From NCBI GenBank assembly GCA_002687715.1, contig NZBC01000159.1, forward strand, positions 1-33,509: a stretch of DNA of 33,509 nucleotides. The letters run 5' to 3'. The position numbers were made by a program, and so were the translations under genes. The first letter of the stretch is position 1; each line of letters starts with the position of its first letter. The notes beneath the pieces were generated by a model. That model was not told where the DNA came from, did not search any database, and saw nothing but the letters and a program-made list of their open reading frames with translations. This stretch comes from Planctomycetota bacterium. Lineage in GTDB: Bacteria; Planctomycetota; GCA-002687715. This document shows, in pieces, positions 9,535 to 19,647 of the stretch.

Positions 9535-12020
9535 CAAGTCCCGAGGGGCCGGCGCCGCGGAAGGCGACGCCAGAGGATGTCGGCGAGGTAGAAGACGAGG
9601 GCGAGCAGAAGGCACCATGGCCACAGCGGCGATACGGCGACGGGGCTCTTGCCTCCGCCCGCGGCCGGCGTGAACCTGGCGGCGTTGCTCAGGGGCAGAT
9701 GGCGTCCGCCCGTCGCGGCGGCAAGCCGCGCGAGGTCGGGCGCCGTCTGCGGATCGACCTGGCGCTCGGCGGCCACGTCGGCGCGAGGGTCGGACACGAG
9801 GCGGTACGAGCCGTGGCGGGCGCCACGATCGGTGCCCGCGAGCACGTGGACGATCTCTTCGGGGTCCGCGACGAAGTCGGCGGTCCATACGCCGTCGGCG
9901 CGTTCCCGGAACGCGATGCTCTGGCCGCCTCGGCCCGTCGCATCGACGACAGCGGCGAGCGGCTTGGCGGGCAGACGCGTGCGGCGCCACGCGAAGAGGC
10001 GCAATGCGTGATCGTCGCGGCGGAGTTCGAAGCGATACGGCAGCCGCTGATCGGCGGCGGTCCGGGTCATGACGCGCGCCAGGAACGCTCCGTACTCGTC
10101 AGAATCGCGCCACGGTTCGGTGCCGGGGCCGGTCGGCTCCGTCATCATCGCGGTCATGCGACCGAGGCCGATCCGCCACGACGCGATCACCGGGTGGTTG
10201 TCAGCCGCCGTACGCAGAACGACTTCCGCGCCGGGTTTCGCCTTGGACTCGACGTAGCCCGCCAGCGGCGGAAGCGCTGTCGGGTCGGTCTGTCCCCACC
10301 AACCGGCGCCGGCACGCGGCTCGAGGATGTGCTCACCCGGACGGTAGCTCGGCAGGCGCGATGTGGACGGCTGCTTGAGCATGATCTCCGGCAGGTTGAA
10401 CCGGTTGCTCGCGTTGTAATAGCGGCCGTTGCCCCAGTCCGCGACCTGAACGAGGAATTCGCTGTGTCGTCCGGGTCCGCAGAGGATCGTCGAGACACAG
10501 ATTCCGTCGCGGGCCATGCGCCGCATCAGCGACTCGTACGCACCCGTCTCGACGCCCGCGTCCGTCAGCACCATGACGTGCTTGTACCGGGTCTGGACGT
10601 TCTTGAGGCCATAGTACGCCTCCTCGATGGCGGGCAGCAGGATGGTGCCCCCGCCGGCATCGAGGCGGTTCAACGCGCGCTGGATGTCGATGGCGTTCGC
10701 GGCCGACTGCAGCGGAGCCGCCCACCGCTTTGCGCCGTAGAACTCCACGATCCCGATCTTGTCGTGGGGGAGGAGTCGACGGATGGCGAGGCGGGCGACC
10801 TCCTTCGCGATGCGGATGCGGTTGCCCGTCATCGACCCCGACGTGTCGATGATCAGCGCCAGCGACGTACTCGGGTCCTTCTTCTCCTCCTTGTGGATGA
10901 ACTCCACGGGCAGGTTCTGCGCGATGGGCGTCTCGTGATAGCCGCCCGCGCCGAACGACGCGCCGCCGCCGCATACCAGCATGCCGACTCCCCGGCTGCG
11001 GACCGCGTCGACCAGCTCCTTCTGGGTCGCTTCGGGGAGGGTCTTCTTCGGCCGGTCGTCCAGCATCACCAGGTCGTACCCGTCGATGCCGTCCGCGGGT
11101 AGTCCGCCGTCCGTGCGGCCGTCCTGCACGTCGAAGCCGGGCCCCAGCAGCTCGCCGAGCTTGCCTGCGGCCCCCTGCATGCGATGTCCGTAGTAGAGGA
11201 CCCGCAGCGGGTCCTGGACCGCGAACGTCTTGGCGATGGTCTGCCACGACGCGGTGCCGACTCTCGCTTCGAGCGGGAGGAACCCTGCCTGCTTCGGCTC
11301 GAGCTCGAGCACCGCGCGTCCGGGGACGGTGACGGTCGCGCGGCTGCGGATGCCGCCCGGTCCGGTCAGGGTGACCTCGACGGCTTGTGCCGATGACCCC
11401 GCGATGTCGACCCACACGCGAGCCACGCCACCGACGCGCATCGGCTCTTCGGCGGACAGTCCAACGGGGCGAACGTCGTCGTGGGCGGTCAGGGCGACCG
11501 TGTGCAGCGGAACTCCTCGATCTTCGAGTGCGCGGACGGCGGCGCCCCAACGCTGATCGGTCGCGAGTCCGTCGGAGATGAGGACGACGCTTCCCGCCGA
11601 GCCTTCCGGCACCCTGCGGTTGGCGAGGGCCATCGCGTCAGCCAGGGGCGATCCGTCGCCGGCGAGGCGGATGACCTCGTCGTAGCTTGATCCGGCGCCA
11701 GCGTCCGTGGTGGACCCGAGCACGACGAGCGTGCAGCGAGCGTCGTCGTCGAGGCCGTCGCGGATCTTCCGTGCTGCCTCCCGTGCGCTGACCACGTCCG
11801 CGGCCGCGACGCTCTCGGTGAGGTCGAGGATCACGACGTGGTGTTCAACCCCGCCATCGGACCACGAGACCGGGCGTGCGAGCCCCAGTGCGATCAAGGC
11901 GAGGACGATGCTGCGCAGCGCGGCATGCCGGACGTCGCGCGTCGGACGCGGAACGAACCACACCAGCGGCACGAGCAGGAGGAGGAAGAGCCACGCGGGC
12001 TGCAGCAGTCCGAGCGTCAT
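9534..12020 (-). CDS. Membrane protein with two VWA domains and a GATase-like region
   Basis: An 828-residue membrane protein. The start at 12020 (MTLGLLQPAWLF) overlaps the upstream stop as ATGA; a start ten codons earlier is open but unlikely. Two N-terminal membrane segments (about 6-25 and 35-52) resemble the BatA/aerotolerance N-terminal domain. A first VWA-like domain follows with a weakened metal site (DLTES in place of DxSxS), then a region resembling the class I glutamine amidotransferase-like domain often found in such proteins (YDLVMLDDRPKK, GVGMLVCGGGASFGAGGYHE), with an intact VWA MIDAS motif at 392-396 (DTSGS) and later TDAG. VWA domains bind protein partners through a metal ion. 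In this cluster it should be the main partner of the MoxR ATPase and of the TPR protein encoded next, with which it overlaps by one base. Confidence 0.88.
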   Translation of the reverse strand: MTLGLLQPAWLFLLLLVPLVWFVPRPTRDVRHAALRSIVLALIALGLARPVSWSDGGVEHHVVILDLTESVAAADVVSAREAARKIRDGLDDDARCTLVVLGSTTDAGAGSSYDEVIRLAGDGSPLADAMALANRRVPEGSAGSVVLISDGLATDQRWGAAVRALEDRGVPLHTVALTAHDDVRPVGLSAEEPMRVGGVARVWVDIAGSSAQAVEVTLTGPGGIRSRATVTVPGRAVLELEPKQAGFLPLEARVGTASWQTIAKTFAVQDPLRVLYYGHRMQGAAGKLGELLGPGFDVQDGRTDGGLPADGIDGYDLVMLDDRPKKTLPEATQKELVDAVRSRGVGMLVCGGGASFGAGGYHETPIAQNLPVEFIHKEEKKDPSTSLALIIDTSGSMTGNRIRIAKEVARLAIRRLLPHDKIGIVEFYGAKRWAAPLQSAANAIDIQRALNRLDAGGGTILLPAIEEAYYGLKNVQTRYKHVMVLTDAGVETGAYESLMRRMARDGICVSTILCGPGRHSEFLVQVADWGNGRYYNASNRFNLPEIMLKQPSTSRLPSYRPGEHILEPRAGAGWWGQTDPTALPPLAGYVESKAKPGAEVVLRTAADNHPVIASWRIGLGRMTAMMTEPTGPGTEPWRDSDEYGAFLARVMTRTAADQRLPYRFELRRDDHALRLFAWRRTRLPAKPLAAVVDATGRGGQSIAFRERADGVWTADFVADPEEIVHVLAGTDRGARHGSYRLVSDPRADVAAERQVDPQTAPDLARLAAATGGRHLPLSNAARFTPAAGGGKSPVAVSPLWPWCLLLALVFYLADILWRRLPRRRPLGT

Positions 12021-13708
12021 GGCATCCTCCCCGTGCGGTAGATCACCCACTCGATCATGAGCAGCAAGAGTGCGAGGAGGCCGAGCAGGGTCAGGGGGTC
12101 GATGCCGCCCTCCGCCATCGGGTCCGCGACGTCACCGCTCACCTCGGACACCACGCCGCCCGACGTGGTCCACGGGTCGAGCAGCGAGGCGGCGAGCGGG
12201 CGCCCGCTTGCGTCGGTGTAGGTTCCCGCTCGCGGCGGACGGAGCGGCGCGCCGCTCTCGTCGCGCCACGGTTCGCCCGCGGGTCCACTCGCCGCCCGGA
12301 CCACCTCGTGAGCTGCGACGAACGCCGGGAACTCCTCGGTGCCCGCCAGCCAGCGCACCGACGACGCGACGAATAGCGGGAACGACCGCGCCTGGACGAA
12401 GTTGTAGTCTTCGCCAAGCAGCGTGTTCCACACGGCGATGCCGCGTCGGTCGCCCGGCGCCGCACCCAGAGAGATGACGCGCCCCGTCTGGCGCGCCAGC
12501 TCCGCAGTGTCGACGTCCTCGAGTCCGAGACGGTCGAACGATTGCAGAAGCACGTTTCGCGACAGGAGGTCGCGCTCGTGGGTGAGGAGGATCGTCTGTG
12601 GGATCGAGTCGGGCGTCACCCACTCGAGCGCGGGGACGTTCCCGCCCGACGGTTCGCCGGCCGTTCGAATCGCGACGTCAGCCTCACCGTCCGTGATGAC
12701 GACGCCGGAGTCTGCCTCGAGTACGGGGCCGAGCGTGGCGCGCAGCGATGCGGACAACGCGACGCGAATCCGCGGCCGGTCGGGGAGCACGATGCGCGCG
12801 ACGTCGTCGACCGGGAGCGGGTCGTTGCCGGCGAGGCTCGCCTTCAGCGCGCCTCCGCGGGCGGGGACGTCGGGCACGAACAGCCGTCGGTGGCCGGCAA
12901 CCTGGGTGGACCGCGCGCCTGTCGTGTCGAGGGGACTTCCGTTCAGTGTCAACGACACGCCGGCGTCGCCGCCGCGGGTTTCGACGAGGACGTCGACGCG
13001 ATCCCACGCGCCGGACTCTGCCGGCGTCACTCCCAGAGCGGTGATGCCGCGGTTGCCCGCGCGATCGAGCGGTTCGTTCGAAAGGCGGCGGACGGAGACG
13101 TTCCCGCCGAGCATGTCGAACATGTCATTGTCGATGGGAGCGTCGCCCGCGATGATGACCGACAGCGCGCGTCCGTCCGATCGGGTTCGGACGAGCTCAC
13201 GCAGCGTGCCCTCGACGGTCGCGGGGCACGACTCCGGCAGGACCCCTTCGAGCCGGCGCTCCAGGACCTTCTCGTGCTCTCCGGGGAGTAGGAGGGGGCG
13301 GACCCGGCTCTGGCAGAGCAGGACGCGACGGCGGTCGCGCGGCAGCGACGCCGCGCGTGCCTTCACGTTCGCGATCACATCTTCGAAACGCTGGCCCCAC
13401 GCCATCCCGGCCGAACCGTCGATGAGGATGATGTGGTCGCTTTCGTCGGCCTGGGACCACTGCGGGTCGCCGACGCCGAGCCAGAGCAGCCCTGCGATGA
13501 GCAGCACGAGGAGGTATGCGAACAGGTGGCGAAACCGGCGGACCAGGATGCGCGCCCGCGCTTCCTCGACGGCTTCCTTCCAGAACAGCGTCGTGACGAC
13601 TCTGCGCGGCTGATACCGCACGCGGAGCCGTTGCAACAGGAAGAGCGCACCGGCCAGCACGGCCAACCCGCCTCCCAGCAGCAGGGGGGAGAGGTTGGTG
13701 AAGCTCAT
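12017..13708 (-). CDS. BatA-type membrane protein with degenerate VWA domain
   Basis: A 563-residue protein with two N-terminal membrane segments (about 7-27 and 61-79) typical of the BatA N-terminal domain, and a C-terminal segment near 536-555 (LTLLGLLALLLLMIEWVIY). Directly after the second segment comes a VWA-like beginning HIILIDGSAGM at 93-102. The MIDAS should read DxSxS; here it is DGSAG (97-101), so the last Ser is lost and metal binding is doubtful. The rest is large extracytoplasmic sequence that I cannot assign. ATGA overlaps on both sides couple it to the DUF58 and VWA genes. In related clusters the BatA-like pair forms a membrane complex regulated by MoxR. Confidence 0.85.
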   Translation of the reverse strand: MSFTNLSPLLLGGGLAVLAGALFLLQRLRVRYQPRRVVTTLFWKEAVEEARARILVRRFRHLFAYLLVLLIAGLLWLGVGDPQWSQADESDHIILIDGSAGMAWGQRFEDVIANVKARAASLPRDRRRVLLCQSRVRPLLLPGEHEKVLERRLEGVLPESCPATVEGTLRELVRTRSDGRALSVIIAGDAPIDNDMFDMLGGNVSVRRLSNEPLDRAGNRGITALGVTPAESGAWDRVDVLVETRGGDAGVSLTLNGSPLDTTGARSTQVAGHRRLFVPDVPARGGALKASLAGNDPLPVDDVARIVLPDRPRIRVALSASLRATLGPVLEADSGVVITDGEADVAIRTAGEPSGGNVPALEWVTPDSIPQTILLTHERDLLSRNVLLQSFDRLGLEDVDTAELARQTGRVISLGAAPGDRRGIAVWNTLLGEDYNFVQARSFPLFVASSVRWLAGTEEFPAFVAAHEVVRAASGPAGEPWRDESGAPLRPPRAGTYTDASGRPLAASLLDPWTTSGGVVSEVSGDVADPMAEGGIDPLTLLGLLALLLLMIEWVIYRTGRMP

Positions 13709-14607
13709 ACCGTGTAGCTCCCGGTCTCGAAGAGCGTGGCCAACTGCGGGACGACCTCACGATCCGTGTCGAGCAGGAGCATGCCGGCTCCGCGCTCGCG
13801 AGCGAACGAGGTCAGCCCTTCGTCGAACCGGCGGTATGACGCGCGGTACGCTTCCATCACCGCCGCCGTCGCGGACACGTCTTCCGTCGTTCCCGTCTCG
13901 CAGTCGACGAGCTGGAAATCGCCGCCGAGATCCGGCTCCTGGTCCGTCCGGCGCCAGAGGCGTACGAGGAGCAGCCGGTGCCGCACGGTCTTCAGCGCCT
14001 TGACGACCCGGTCGATGCCCGCAGGGTCGAAGAAGTCCGAGATGATGACGCAGAGCCCCCGGCGGAGGCGCAGTCCGGAGAACGTCTGCAACGCCTTCGC
14101 GAAGTCGGTCGAGTCTTCGGGAGCCATCGCGGCGAGTGTCTCGGCGAACCGAAACAGCCGGCTCTTTCCGGAGCGCGGCCTCAGCGCTGTCTCGAGCCGG
14201 CCCGCGAATGGGAACAGTCCGACGCTGTCGTGCTGCTGCAGACTGATCGCCGCGAGTGCGAGGGCGCAGCGCAGACCCCCGCGAATCCGCGGCGTCTCCT
14301 CCTCGAAGAGACTGCGCGAGCGGTCGAGCAGCAGGTAGACCGGTAGATCCTCCAGCTCTTCGTAGAGGCGCAGGAAGACCTTGCCGAGGCGGCGGTAGAC
14401 GGTCCAATCGATCGACTTGAAGTCGTCGCCGGCCGAGTACGCACGGAAGTCACGGAACTCGACGCCGGAGCCCATGTCCCGCGAGCGTTGCTCGGCCGGT
14501 CGTCCGGAACGAGCGACGCGACGGGCCAGGATGTGGAGCCGCGTGAGCGAATCCAGGAACTCCGGGTCGAAGAGCTCCCGTGACGTGAAAGTAGTGGTGT
14601 CGGGCAT
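13705..14607 (-). CDS. DUF58 family protein
   Basis: A 300-residue soluble protein of the DUF58 family. The family signature is clear at 46-68: GSGVEFRDFRAYSAGDD followed by KSIDW, then VYRRLGKVFLRLYEELED. The second half has the VWA-like fold of the family (PVYLLLDRSRSLFEE, LCVIISDFFDPAG). DUF58 genes almost always lie next to moxR, as here, and the protein is thought to act with the ATPase on a VWA partner, though its biochemical activity is not settled. The start lies 4 nt after the MoxR stop, and its own stop overlaps the BatA-type gene as ATGA. Confidence 0.93.
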   Translation of the reverse strand: MPDTTTFTSRELFDPEFLDSLTRLHILARRVARSGRPAEQRSRDMGSGVEFRDFRAYSAGDDFKSIDWTVYRRLGKVFLRLYEELEDLPVYLLLDRSRSLFEEETPRIRGGLRCALALAAISLQQHDSVGLFPFAGRLETALRPRSGKSRLFRFAETLAAMAPEDSTDFAKALQTFSGLRLRRGLCVIISDFFDPAGIDRVVKALKTVRHRLLLVRLWRRTDQEPDLGGDFQLVDCETGTTEDVSATAAVMEAYRASYRRFDEGLTSFARERGAGMLLLDTDREVVPQLATLFETGSYTV

Positions 14608-14611
14608 CGGG

Positions 14612-15621
<1,010 letters not shown>

Positions 15622-15625
<4 letters not shown>

Positions 15626-17097
15626 GGCTGGTTCCCCTTCGATCGGAGGGTCTCAAAGTAGTTCCGCACCAAGTCCTGCATCCACGGGAGCAGCTCGGGG
15701 CGGGAGAGGTGTCCCACGGGCGCGGTGCGCTTCTTGCGCGCCTTTGCCTCCTGGGCGGCGAGGTCTTCAGGTTGCGGTTCGACCCGCTCCTGGGTGATCT
15801 TGGTCTTGCCCGGGTTCGGGCGTCCCTTCACGTGATCGGGGATCGGAACGCCGAGCACCAGCGACGCGACCCCGCGGGACTTCTTCTGCTCGGACGGACC
15901 TCCGCGCCCGTTGGCGTCGGGGTTCTTCGCGTTGCCGAAACCGATCGAGAGGTCGCGGTTCACCGGCGGTTTGCGGTCGCGGAGTTGCGGCTGCAACCCG
16001 CCGCGCGCCTCTGAGATGTCGAACTCGTCGTCGACCTCTTCGTCGTCCTCGAGGTCCTCGTCTTCCTCCGAGGTCACCTGGTCCTTCGACGACCACTCCG
16101 ACGCGGCGGGGCTCTTGTTGGAGCCTGAGGCCATGCCTCGTCCGGTGGTAGAGCCCGAGTCGTCCTCCTGCTTGCGGTCCTCGTCGGGTTCCTGCGCGGA
16201 GGGCTTCTTCTTCTTGGGCTTCTTTTCCTTCTTCTTCGTCTTGTCCTTGGCCGGCTTGGTCGCCTGGCCCTGCGTCGATGGCGTGCCCCGCGCCTGACCC
16301 TTGCCGCTGGACGACGCCGCCTCGGCCGAACGTCCCGCGCCGGTCTTGCCGCGCGTCTTCTTGACGTCGTCCGTGGGCGGCGCCTGCTCCTTGCCCGGCT
16401 TCGCGGATGACGCGGCGGTCGGGCGCGTAGGCTGCGTCTCGCCCTCGTCTTCCTTGGCGGGGCGTTCCTCGGTCTTGGTCCCCGGTTCGGTCTTGCCTGA
16501 GCCGGCGTCAGCTTCGGCGACGACGACGGGGTCGCCCGTCTCCGGCGGTGTGGTCGTGACGTCCTCGGGCGCGATGGCTGCGCACACGAGTAGCAGCGCG
16601 ACGGCCGCGCCGAGCAGCGTCCACCCGCGGCGACTCATCGACCACTCCTGACTTCCGGTCATCAGCGCGCCTTGCTGCGCGCGCTCGACGTGGTGGCGGG
16701 CGTCCGCGACGGCGGCGGCCATGAACGGAGTCTGATCCCTATCCACGAACTCGGCCGCGGTGGTCATGCGGTCCGCGAGGTTCAGCTGCTGGTCGACTTC
16801 GGTCAACGCCTGCGCGCGCGCGACGGTCGGTATCGACGCGAACGCCGCGCGCAGCGGCACCCACAGCGCCGCGAGCGAGAGCGACCAGCCCGCGACGGTT
16901 CCGAACGACGCTTCGCCCGCGCCGAGGACACGGAACAGCAGGAACAGCACCGGCACCGCGACGAGCACGATCAGCGCTTCGTCGATGGCGTTGGTGGCGG
17001 CTGCGTGCACCCGTGCACCGCGGATGACGTCCGCGCCGCGCCGGGCGATCCGGTCGAGGTCCTGGTGGAGGGCGTCGTCCAGGTTTCCCGTGCTCAT
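15622..17097 (-). CDS. DUF4175-like membrane protein with long charged tail
   Basis: A 491-residue protein starting at 17097, where the ATG overlaps the upstream stop as ATGA; the open frame runs further but without coding look. Membrane segments lie at about 38-59, 65-89 and 157-175. Between the second and third is a pattern, VDQQLNLADRMTTAAEF then PFMAAAVADA, resembling that of DUF4175-type membrane proteins found beside MoxR/Bat genes. After the third segment the chain is low-complexity, alternating acidic, Ala/Ser/Pro and Lys-rich stretches (KDKTKKKEKKPKKKKPS near 330), probably disordered. The C-terminal part (RPELLPWMQDLVRNYFETLR) is a likely helix. The function is unknown; the context suggests a structural subunit of the MoxR/VWA complex. 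The family assignment is tentative. Confidence 0.75.
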
Positions 17098-19439
17098 CGC
17101 TTGTCCTCCTTGGGCTCGGCGCCCGCGGGGTTCAACTGGATGGCCTGCATTACCTCGTGCGTCTGCATGTCGCGGATGTAGGCAACGATCGAGACCTGAC
17201 GCGGATCGATCTTCGTCGAGAGCCGGGAGCACGCCGTGCCGCCGGTCTTCTCGAACTTGTCGAGGTACGCCTCGTTCTCCTTGGTGAAGTCGTCGAGCGC
17301 CTTCTTGAAGGAGATCTTCATCTCGCCGTTCGCCGGCTTGTACGTGATTCCGTCCAGCTTGCCGATGAGCGAGCCGCGCGCGACCATGCGATGGACGACG
17401 ACCTTGGCCTTACCCGGGTAGAGCACGCCGCGTTCGGCGAGCACGATCTGGACCTTCAGGCCCGGATCGGGCGGACCCTTGACGATGACCTCGCCCTCGA
17501 CGATGCCGTTGCCGACTTTCGCGCCCTTGACCTCGATGGTCCAGTCCGTCGGCTCCAGCAGGGCATCCGCGACGGCGACGCGATTCTGCTCGTATACCTT
17601 CTCCGCGTCGCGCGACCTTGACGCGCCCGGCGCCTTGCGGACGCCGTTGATCATCGTGTAGACGGGCCGAGCGTCGCCGTAGTACTCCGACATGTTCAGG
17701 GACAGGGCGTTCTGCAACGCGGTCGGTTCCGGGGCCTCGACATGGTGCACGAGGACGGCGATGTGCTTGCGGGGATAGTGGGAGAGCAGCCCTTCGATAC
17801 CCATCGATCCGCCGACGGCGAAGCTGCGCCAGCCTTCTCGCAGGCGGCGCCCGAAGTGCGCATTGGTGAACAGCTCGACGAGGACGCAGCGGTTGCTGGT
17901 GTTGTCCTTGGTCGGCTCGAAGCGGGTCGGTGCGCCGAAGTTGTAGACCTTGCCGGCGATCAGCTTGTCGACGAGGTCGACGGAGAGCGCCTCACCACCC
18001 ATGCCCTTCTGAATGCGTTCGAGCCCGGGAATGGCCATGGGTCCGCTCTCGGGCTGGATCACGGCCTGGACGTAGCGCGACATGGCCCGCTTCCAGCGCT
18101 TCTCCAGCTCGTAGAAGCGTCCGAGGTGGAGGTTGATCATCCCGTCCTCGGGCAGACCGAACGCCGCCGATAGCAGGTGTTCCCACGCCTTGCGGCGATG
18201 CTCCGGTTGCTCGACCATGAGCTCGCCGAGCTTCGCGTGCAGCTTGTGGACGGACTCGGGGTAGCGGTCCTTGCGCCCACTCTTGACGCCGATCTCACCC
18301 GCGACGATCGCGACGTCCGGGCGCCGGGCCTCCAGCAAGTGCTTCATCGTGGCGAGCGCTTCGGTCGAGCGCAGGTCTTCGATGCGTGTCTTGTCCATCC
18401 ACTCCAGCGCGAGGCGGAATTCCTCCGGCTTCCCGGAACGGTCGAGCTGCAGGTCGAGCAGGAGCTCGGCACACTCTCGCGCGAGGCGAGCGCCTTGGTG
18501 CTTCACCAGCCACTTCACGAGCGGCTGCGCTTCTTCTTCGAGGCGGGCCTGGAAGTACTCGAGGTCCTCCTGTGGGTACTTGGCTGCCGCCACCTGGGTG
18601 AACTTCACCCACCGGTTGATGCGATCGATTTCGACGCGGAAACACATCAACGTGCCGAGGCCGAGCGACCCGAGCGCGCCGTCCGCGTGGACCTGCACGA
18701 ACTCCTCCGGCCGCATGGCGCAGAACCGGTGGAGGTCGATGGACTTCACCTTTACGGGACCGATGTCCCCTGCCTCCTTGCTCATGGCCTCGCAGACGTC
18801 CTCGTCGACGATGGTGTCGTGACGCGACGTGCCGATGTTCATGGCGGCCATGGTCCCGTCCGCCTTGCGCACCGGGAACCAGACGAGGTCGTTGGTGAGC
18901 GTACACGACGTAACCACCGAGCCCTCGTCTTCGGACGGGGGTTCGGAGGATTGCTCCGCTGGCGGCCGGAGGTAGATGAAGCCCGCGTTGAGGTCGAGCG
19001 TTACGTGATACCCGCCCAGGACCTTCGACCCGAGGGTCCCCACGGCGGAGACCTCGCCGAGCTCCTTGGAGTAGAGGCGCGTGAAGTCGTTCAGGTAGTC
19101 CTCGTCGCCATGCTCGCGGCCGTCGATCTGCAGGTTGAAGCCGTGCAGGTGGACCGTCACGGCCTGGCCCCCGTCCTTGTCGACGCCGAGCGGGTGGGCG
19201 GCCTTGTTGTGCAGCTCGAGCGCACAGGGTCGGTCGTAGTCGATGAACAGGTTCACCGGGATGCGCCGGAACTTCGTGGACAGGTCGCACCGGACGACGA
19301 GGCGTCCAGCGACGATCTTCACGGGCATTCGTGCTTCAGGGCGGTCATCCTGCGCATGGAGCGAACCCCATTCCGAAGCACAGAGCTGCACTGCACAGAG
19401 GGCGATCAGGCTGGACAGGATGCGAGTGCGGGACGACAT
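17094..19439 (-). CDS. Secreted retropepsin-like/TPR/thioredoxin-like composite protein lacking catalytic residues
   Basis: A 781-residue exported protein. The start at 19439 is preceded by AGGAG about eight bases upstream and yields a signal peptide (cleavage near LHAQ, 27-30). Residues about 40-160 and 178-282 look like two aspartic-protease (retropepsin-like) lobes: each ends with the typical strand pattern (LGGYHVTLDLNAGFIYL; LGLGTLMCFRVEIDRINRWVKF). The D-T/S-G active-site triplet is missing in both (FIDYDRP at 65-71; NIGTSRH at 201-207), so proteolysis is unlikely. A helical, TPR-like middle follows (about 285-500). From about 515 comes a thioredoxin-like domain of the LVELFTGAQCPPC type, but the Cys-x-x-Cys is replaced (LVELFTNAHFGRR). 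It is the first gene of the MoxR operon. Confidence 0.8.
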   Translation of the reverse strand: MSSRTRILSSLIALCAVQLCASEWGSLHAQDDRPEARMPVKIVAGRLVVRCDLSTKFRRIPVNLFIDYDRPCALELHNKAAHPLGVDKDGGQAVTVHLHGFNLQIDGREHGDEDYLNDFTRLYSKELGEVSAVGTLGSKVLGGYHVTLDLNAGFIYLRPPAEQSSEPPSEDEGSVVTSCTLTNDLVWFPVRKADGTMAAMNIGTSRHDTIVDEDVCEAMSKEAGDIGPVKVKSIDLHRFCAMRPEEFVQVHADGALGSLGLGTLMCFRVEIDRINRWVKFTQVAAAKYPQEDLEYFQARLEEEAQPLVKWLVKHQGARLARECAELLLDLQLDRSGKPEEFRLALEWMDKTRIEDLRSTEALATMKHLLEARRPDVAIVAGEIGVKSGRKDRYPESVHKLHAKLGELMVEQPEHRRKAWEHLLSAAFGLPEDGMINLHLGRFYELEKRWKRAMSRYVQAVIQPESGPMAIPGLERIQKGMGGEALSVDLVDKLIAGKVYNFGAPTRFEPTKDNTSNRCVLVELFTNAHFGRRLREGWRSFAVGGSMGIEGLLSHYPRKHIAVLVHHVEAPEPTALQNALSLNMSEYYGDARPVYTMINGVRKAPGASRSRDAEKVYEQNRVAVADALLEPTDWTIEVKGAKVGNGIVEGEVIVKGPPDPGLKVQIVLAERGVLYPGKAKVVVHRMVARGSLIGKLDGITYKPANGEMKISFKKALDDFTKENEAYLDKFEKTGGTACSRLSTKIDPRQVSIVAYIRDMQTHEVMQAIQLNPAGAEPKEDKR

Positions 19440-19571
19440 GCTGTTCTCCTCTGTGTCATGGCGCAAACATCTACGCAAAGTCGGACGAGCGCGGAACCTG
19501 CATAATGCCCGAAGGCTGTGATGGTTGCGCCAGTGCCCGGCAGGGAGGGGTGGGCCAGCGCAGTGCCTGCC
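19440..19571 (-). promoter_or_regulatory. Leader and probable promoter region of the MoxR operon
   Basis: This gene-free stretch lies between two hairpins and the first operon gene. It supplies the ribosome-binding site (AGGAG, about 19446-19450 region). A CATTAT hexamer near 19503 on the minus strand could be a -10 element, but the matching -35 is poor. I therefore place the operon promoter here by position rather than by motif. Confidence 0.3.
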
Positions 19572-19600
19572 ACGGTCGCGCGCGTTTGTCGCGCGACCGT
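19572..19600 (-). terminator. Second hairpin after the Cys-Sec candidate gene
   Basis: A perfect 11-bp GC-rich stem (19572-19582 with 19590-19600) and a 7-nt loop. It follows the stronger hairpin at 19607-19639 on the minus strand. No run of T follows, so if it terminates transcription it does so as a tandem partner or with Rho. Confidence 0.5.
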
Positions 19601-19606
19601 CTCGGA

Positions 19607-19639
19607 CTCGGCTCCGATCGACGTGCGATCGGAGCCGAG
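19607..19639 (-). terminator. Strong hairpin after the Cys-Sec candidate gene
   Basis: A perfect 14-bp stem (19607-19620 with 19626-19639) closed by a 5-nt loop, starting 8 nt after the TGA stop at 19648-19650. Its position supports 19648 as the real gene end: it is 8 nt from that stop but about 130 nt from the earlier in-frame TGA at 19768. There is no U-tract, so it is not a textbook Rho-independent terminator. Confidence 0.6.
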
Positions 19640-19647
19640 GTGCTCAC

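Noticed and set aside
9535..9990. A 152-codon N-terminal extension of the TPR protein.
   Set aside because: It overlaps the end of the VWA gene, is Arg/Pro-rich, and would bury the signal peptide that starts at 9534.
17094..19439. An active aspartic protease.
   Set aside because: Neither lobe has the D-T/S-G catalytic triplet.
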